DNA of 64,000 nucleotides from Varroa destructor (lineage: Eukaryota > Arthropoda > Arachnida > Mesostigmata > Varroidae), in assembly GCF_002443255.2 (NCBI RefSeq), contig NW_019211454.1, forward strand, positions 60,536,894 to 60,600,893, in the 5' to 3' direction. The notes below the pieces were generated by a model, which searched no databases, had not been told where the DNA came from, and was given only the letters and a program-made list of their open reading frames with translations. Position numbers and translations under genes: made by a program. Below are positions 61,801 to 64,000 of the stretch, piece after piece. Each line of letters opens with the position of its first letter. Within the stretch, counting starts at the first letter, position 1.

Positions 61801-63499
61801 CTCCTCTCATCTAGCAGAAAAACGATACTGATCGACATCGATCCATGCTGCGCCACCATTCGTCAGTTACCTACTTTTCTTTGGATGGACGCAGCCGTAG
61901 CTGAACAGCTACTGCCGTTGTCTCCGATACAACAGCATCTATTCCGATGTAGTATCTGTGGCCCCTCGTAAGGCCTTTACGACGACTTTCGACCCGTGAG
62001 AATTCCTGCGATCAGCTTGCTTCTGTTGGTTATCGTGCTTTGTCTGTTCAGCACAATTATTTCATCTTTCTCCCCTAGAAATAGTTGACCGTTACTATGT
62101 TGTATATCGGTCGACCGTACATCTACTGATCGTCCAGAAGTCTTCTTAACCACGGAGTCTTGACACTAGCGCCGTCTAGGACAGTGCGTAACTACATGGC
62201 GCCACCATAGCAAGTCGTTTTATAGCTAGTGGAAATCTAGTTTGTTACGGATAGCCATTGGGTAAGGCAGGACCGAGGGACATGCCAGGAGAATCTAAAT
62301 GATGTATAATAAAATATGAAATGTTTGTTATAACCCGAAAGCAGTACAACGACTCCAATGTGATAAAGAATGAATACGGGGAGATACGTTCTGGGGGAGC
62401 GAATGGTGGTAAACATAGGTTATGTTAGATAAATTTATGAAATAGATAGATTTTTCAGCTGGGCAAGCATTTGTCATGTACTTGGCTTTTGCTGGCGAAG
62501 CCGGAAGGCACCATAAAAGGCTAATATATTTGCGTAGATGTAAGTAGCTTAAAACTATATATCTATGTAAAAGAAGCAAGCTTTCAAGCGATATTCGCAT
62601 AAGTTAATTTTATTGTAGCCCTCTGCTAAATGTCGCCGTCCAAGTGACGGCCTATCCGATGTCGCCAACCAAAAAAAAAAAACAAATCAATCGCCTAGTT
62701 TGTAATATTGCTTTGGTAATTCTGTGTAGCTCAAGCGCCATGCTACCGCCGCTCCTACTTAAACAATTAGGAATGGTTTGGCTGATTTCGTCATCTTATT
62801 TAAAAGCCATAAACGTCCGTCTTTTGTTCAATGCAATTGTTAGGATAATCTTCTAGATGGAACAGCACTGAAAAAAATCTGCATATAGGATTTAAGTGCA
62901 AGTTCTCGTTTAACACAACTACGTATTCTTGAGAGAATGGATATTTCGTCAACAGTTATCACTACTTTCAAATCTCGACGCTACTTATAATTAAGCTAGC
63001 GTCCACTCTTTTACAGGTCGTCGTGTCGCACGTATTTTTCAATTTTTTGTAAAATGAAACGCCATGTTGAGAGCATAAAACTAATAAAAACCAAATCCTT
63101 CTAATTTTTAAATCAGTATCATTACGGCATAGCTATAGAATACGTGCATTATCATTCCTTCAAAGCTAGGCCCTTAGAGACACTCTGGTGCTATTGAGTT
63201 CTCGCCTCAGTTGTTACTCTTTTGTAATTTCTATGGCTTGCATATATGTGTATATATGCAGCTTACTGGTCCGCTTCCTTCTCCCTAGGGGTTCTTTTGT
63301 GTCTGGCGTAAAAAGCTTTCCGCATTTTTCTGCCCCTGAAGGGGAACACCTATGGCTCAGCATGGAGGCTCGCCATTCGAGCTCGTTGTTCTTCTATCCT
63401 TCTGTATGAATATTCAATGGAAAGCCACAGAAAGACAAAGCGCGCAGGTCTTTTTCAGCATGTCATGACGATGCGTTACACAGATTTTGCCTGTAGCAG

Positions 63500-63654
63500 A
63501 TATTCTTTATGATAGACAACATAGTACTCCTGCAGGTGGACAATATACGTACTTCTTTAGCTTACCCAGTTCCGACGCTCAAAAAATGTTGATTAACAAG
63601 AAGTCATCTGTCATTGAAATAGGAAATATCCAAGTGAAATATTATAAATTGGCG
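63500..63654 (+). CDS. Candidate internal exon, product unknown
   Basis: The acceptor tttgcctgtagcag and the strong donor TTGGCG|GTAAGT bound an open frame reading ILYDRQHSTPAGGQYTYFFS and onward through LINKKSSVIEIGNIQVKYYK. It has the alternating pattern of a beta-rich domain. Phase is 1 in and 0 out. It is near the window end, so the rest of a gene would lie beyond it. No family is recognised. Confidence 0.27.
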
Positions 63655-64000
63655 GTAAGTTTCCTCAGGTATAGCGAAACAGTTGACAGCGGACGAACAC
63701 TCAGCAAGTCGTAAACGTGCTTCACGGAACCTTTCAAAGCTACAATGTTCTTTTTGTGGAGACGCTTTACAAAACTTTTTTTGTAGACAAATATTTACGG
63801 AAAATTAAAAAACTTTACTTCTTGGCGATCATGAGAGATTATAAGATTTGAGTCGCTGTGGAAACATTTGTTCAATATCTGAGAGCTGTTTTGGGTAGAG
63901 CCGGAGATGGACCATTTCAAGTTCTGCTAATACGACTTTTAGAAAAATCCCGGCAGACGTTGCAGAACGTTGATATAATTTTGCATAATCACCAATGTGT

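Larger units (their letters stand above)
61238..64000. other. Region beyond the GPCR, no firm gene
   Basis: It includes a SINE-like head (about 61733-61800), a GC-enriched stretch at 61.75-62.21 kb with CTCF-like variants at 62169-62177 and 62199-62207, AT-rich sequence to 63.4 kb and a candidate exon at 63500-63654. Confidence 0.5.

Overview
The window looks like a piece of a draft nuclear genome of an animal, most likely an arthropod. The support is: strongly AT-rich, gene-poor DNA; short exons separated by long introns; TA and CA microsatellites; three assembly gaps of exactly 100 N; decayed Tc1-type transposon sequence; and two proteins of typical animal families. A mite or another chelicerate fits the overall look, but that is an impression and not a demonstrated placement.

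Two genes are well supported. The first is on the plus strand and its coding exons are 5164-5498, 6652-6855 and 8326-8578. It encodes a 263-residue penta-EF-hand protein of the ALG-2/peflin/sorcin type. The first calcium loop is split by an intron that also contains an assembly gap. The second is on the minus strand, with coding exons 60232-59270 and 57497-57291. It encodes a 389-residue rhodopsin-class G-protein-coupled receptor of the FMRFamide/orphan-peptide type. Its intron starts with GC instead of GT.

Between these genes lie about 49 kb of mostly non-coding DNA. It holds a frameshifted Tc1/mariner transposase relic (about 35.4-36.1 kb), three possible tRNA-derived SINE heads, a tRNA-like half (55.1 kb), two near-perfect hairpins (10.84 and 19.75 kb), simple repeats, and several GC-enriched islands. 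In some islands, splice-site consensus and open frames suggest further genes. The best are a plus-strand 85-residue protein (48893-51596, Arg/Ser/Leu-rich start like a mitochondrial presequence) and a plus-strand 124-residue protein with a hydrophobic C-terminal tail (42647-43176). Isolated candidate exons lie at 25139, 50230, 51680 (minus), 52755/52951, 63500 and a few other places. These are predictions from sequence signals only. Strong-looking splice sites occur by chance in a window of this size, so they carry low confidence.

No operon-like organisation, CRISPR array or cluster of functionally linked genes is visible. Both firm genes would act in signalling (intracellular calcium sensing; membrane peptide or amine reception), but they are 49 kb apart on opposite strands and nothing suggests that they work together.
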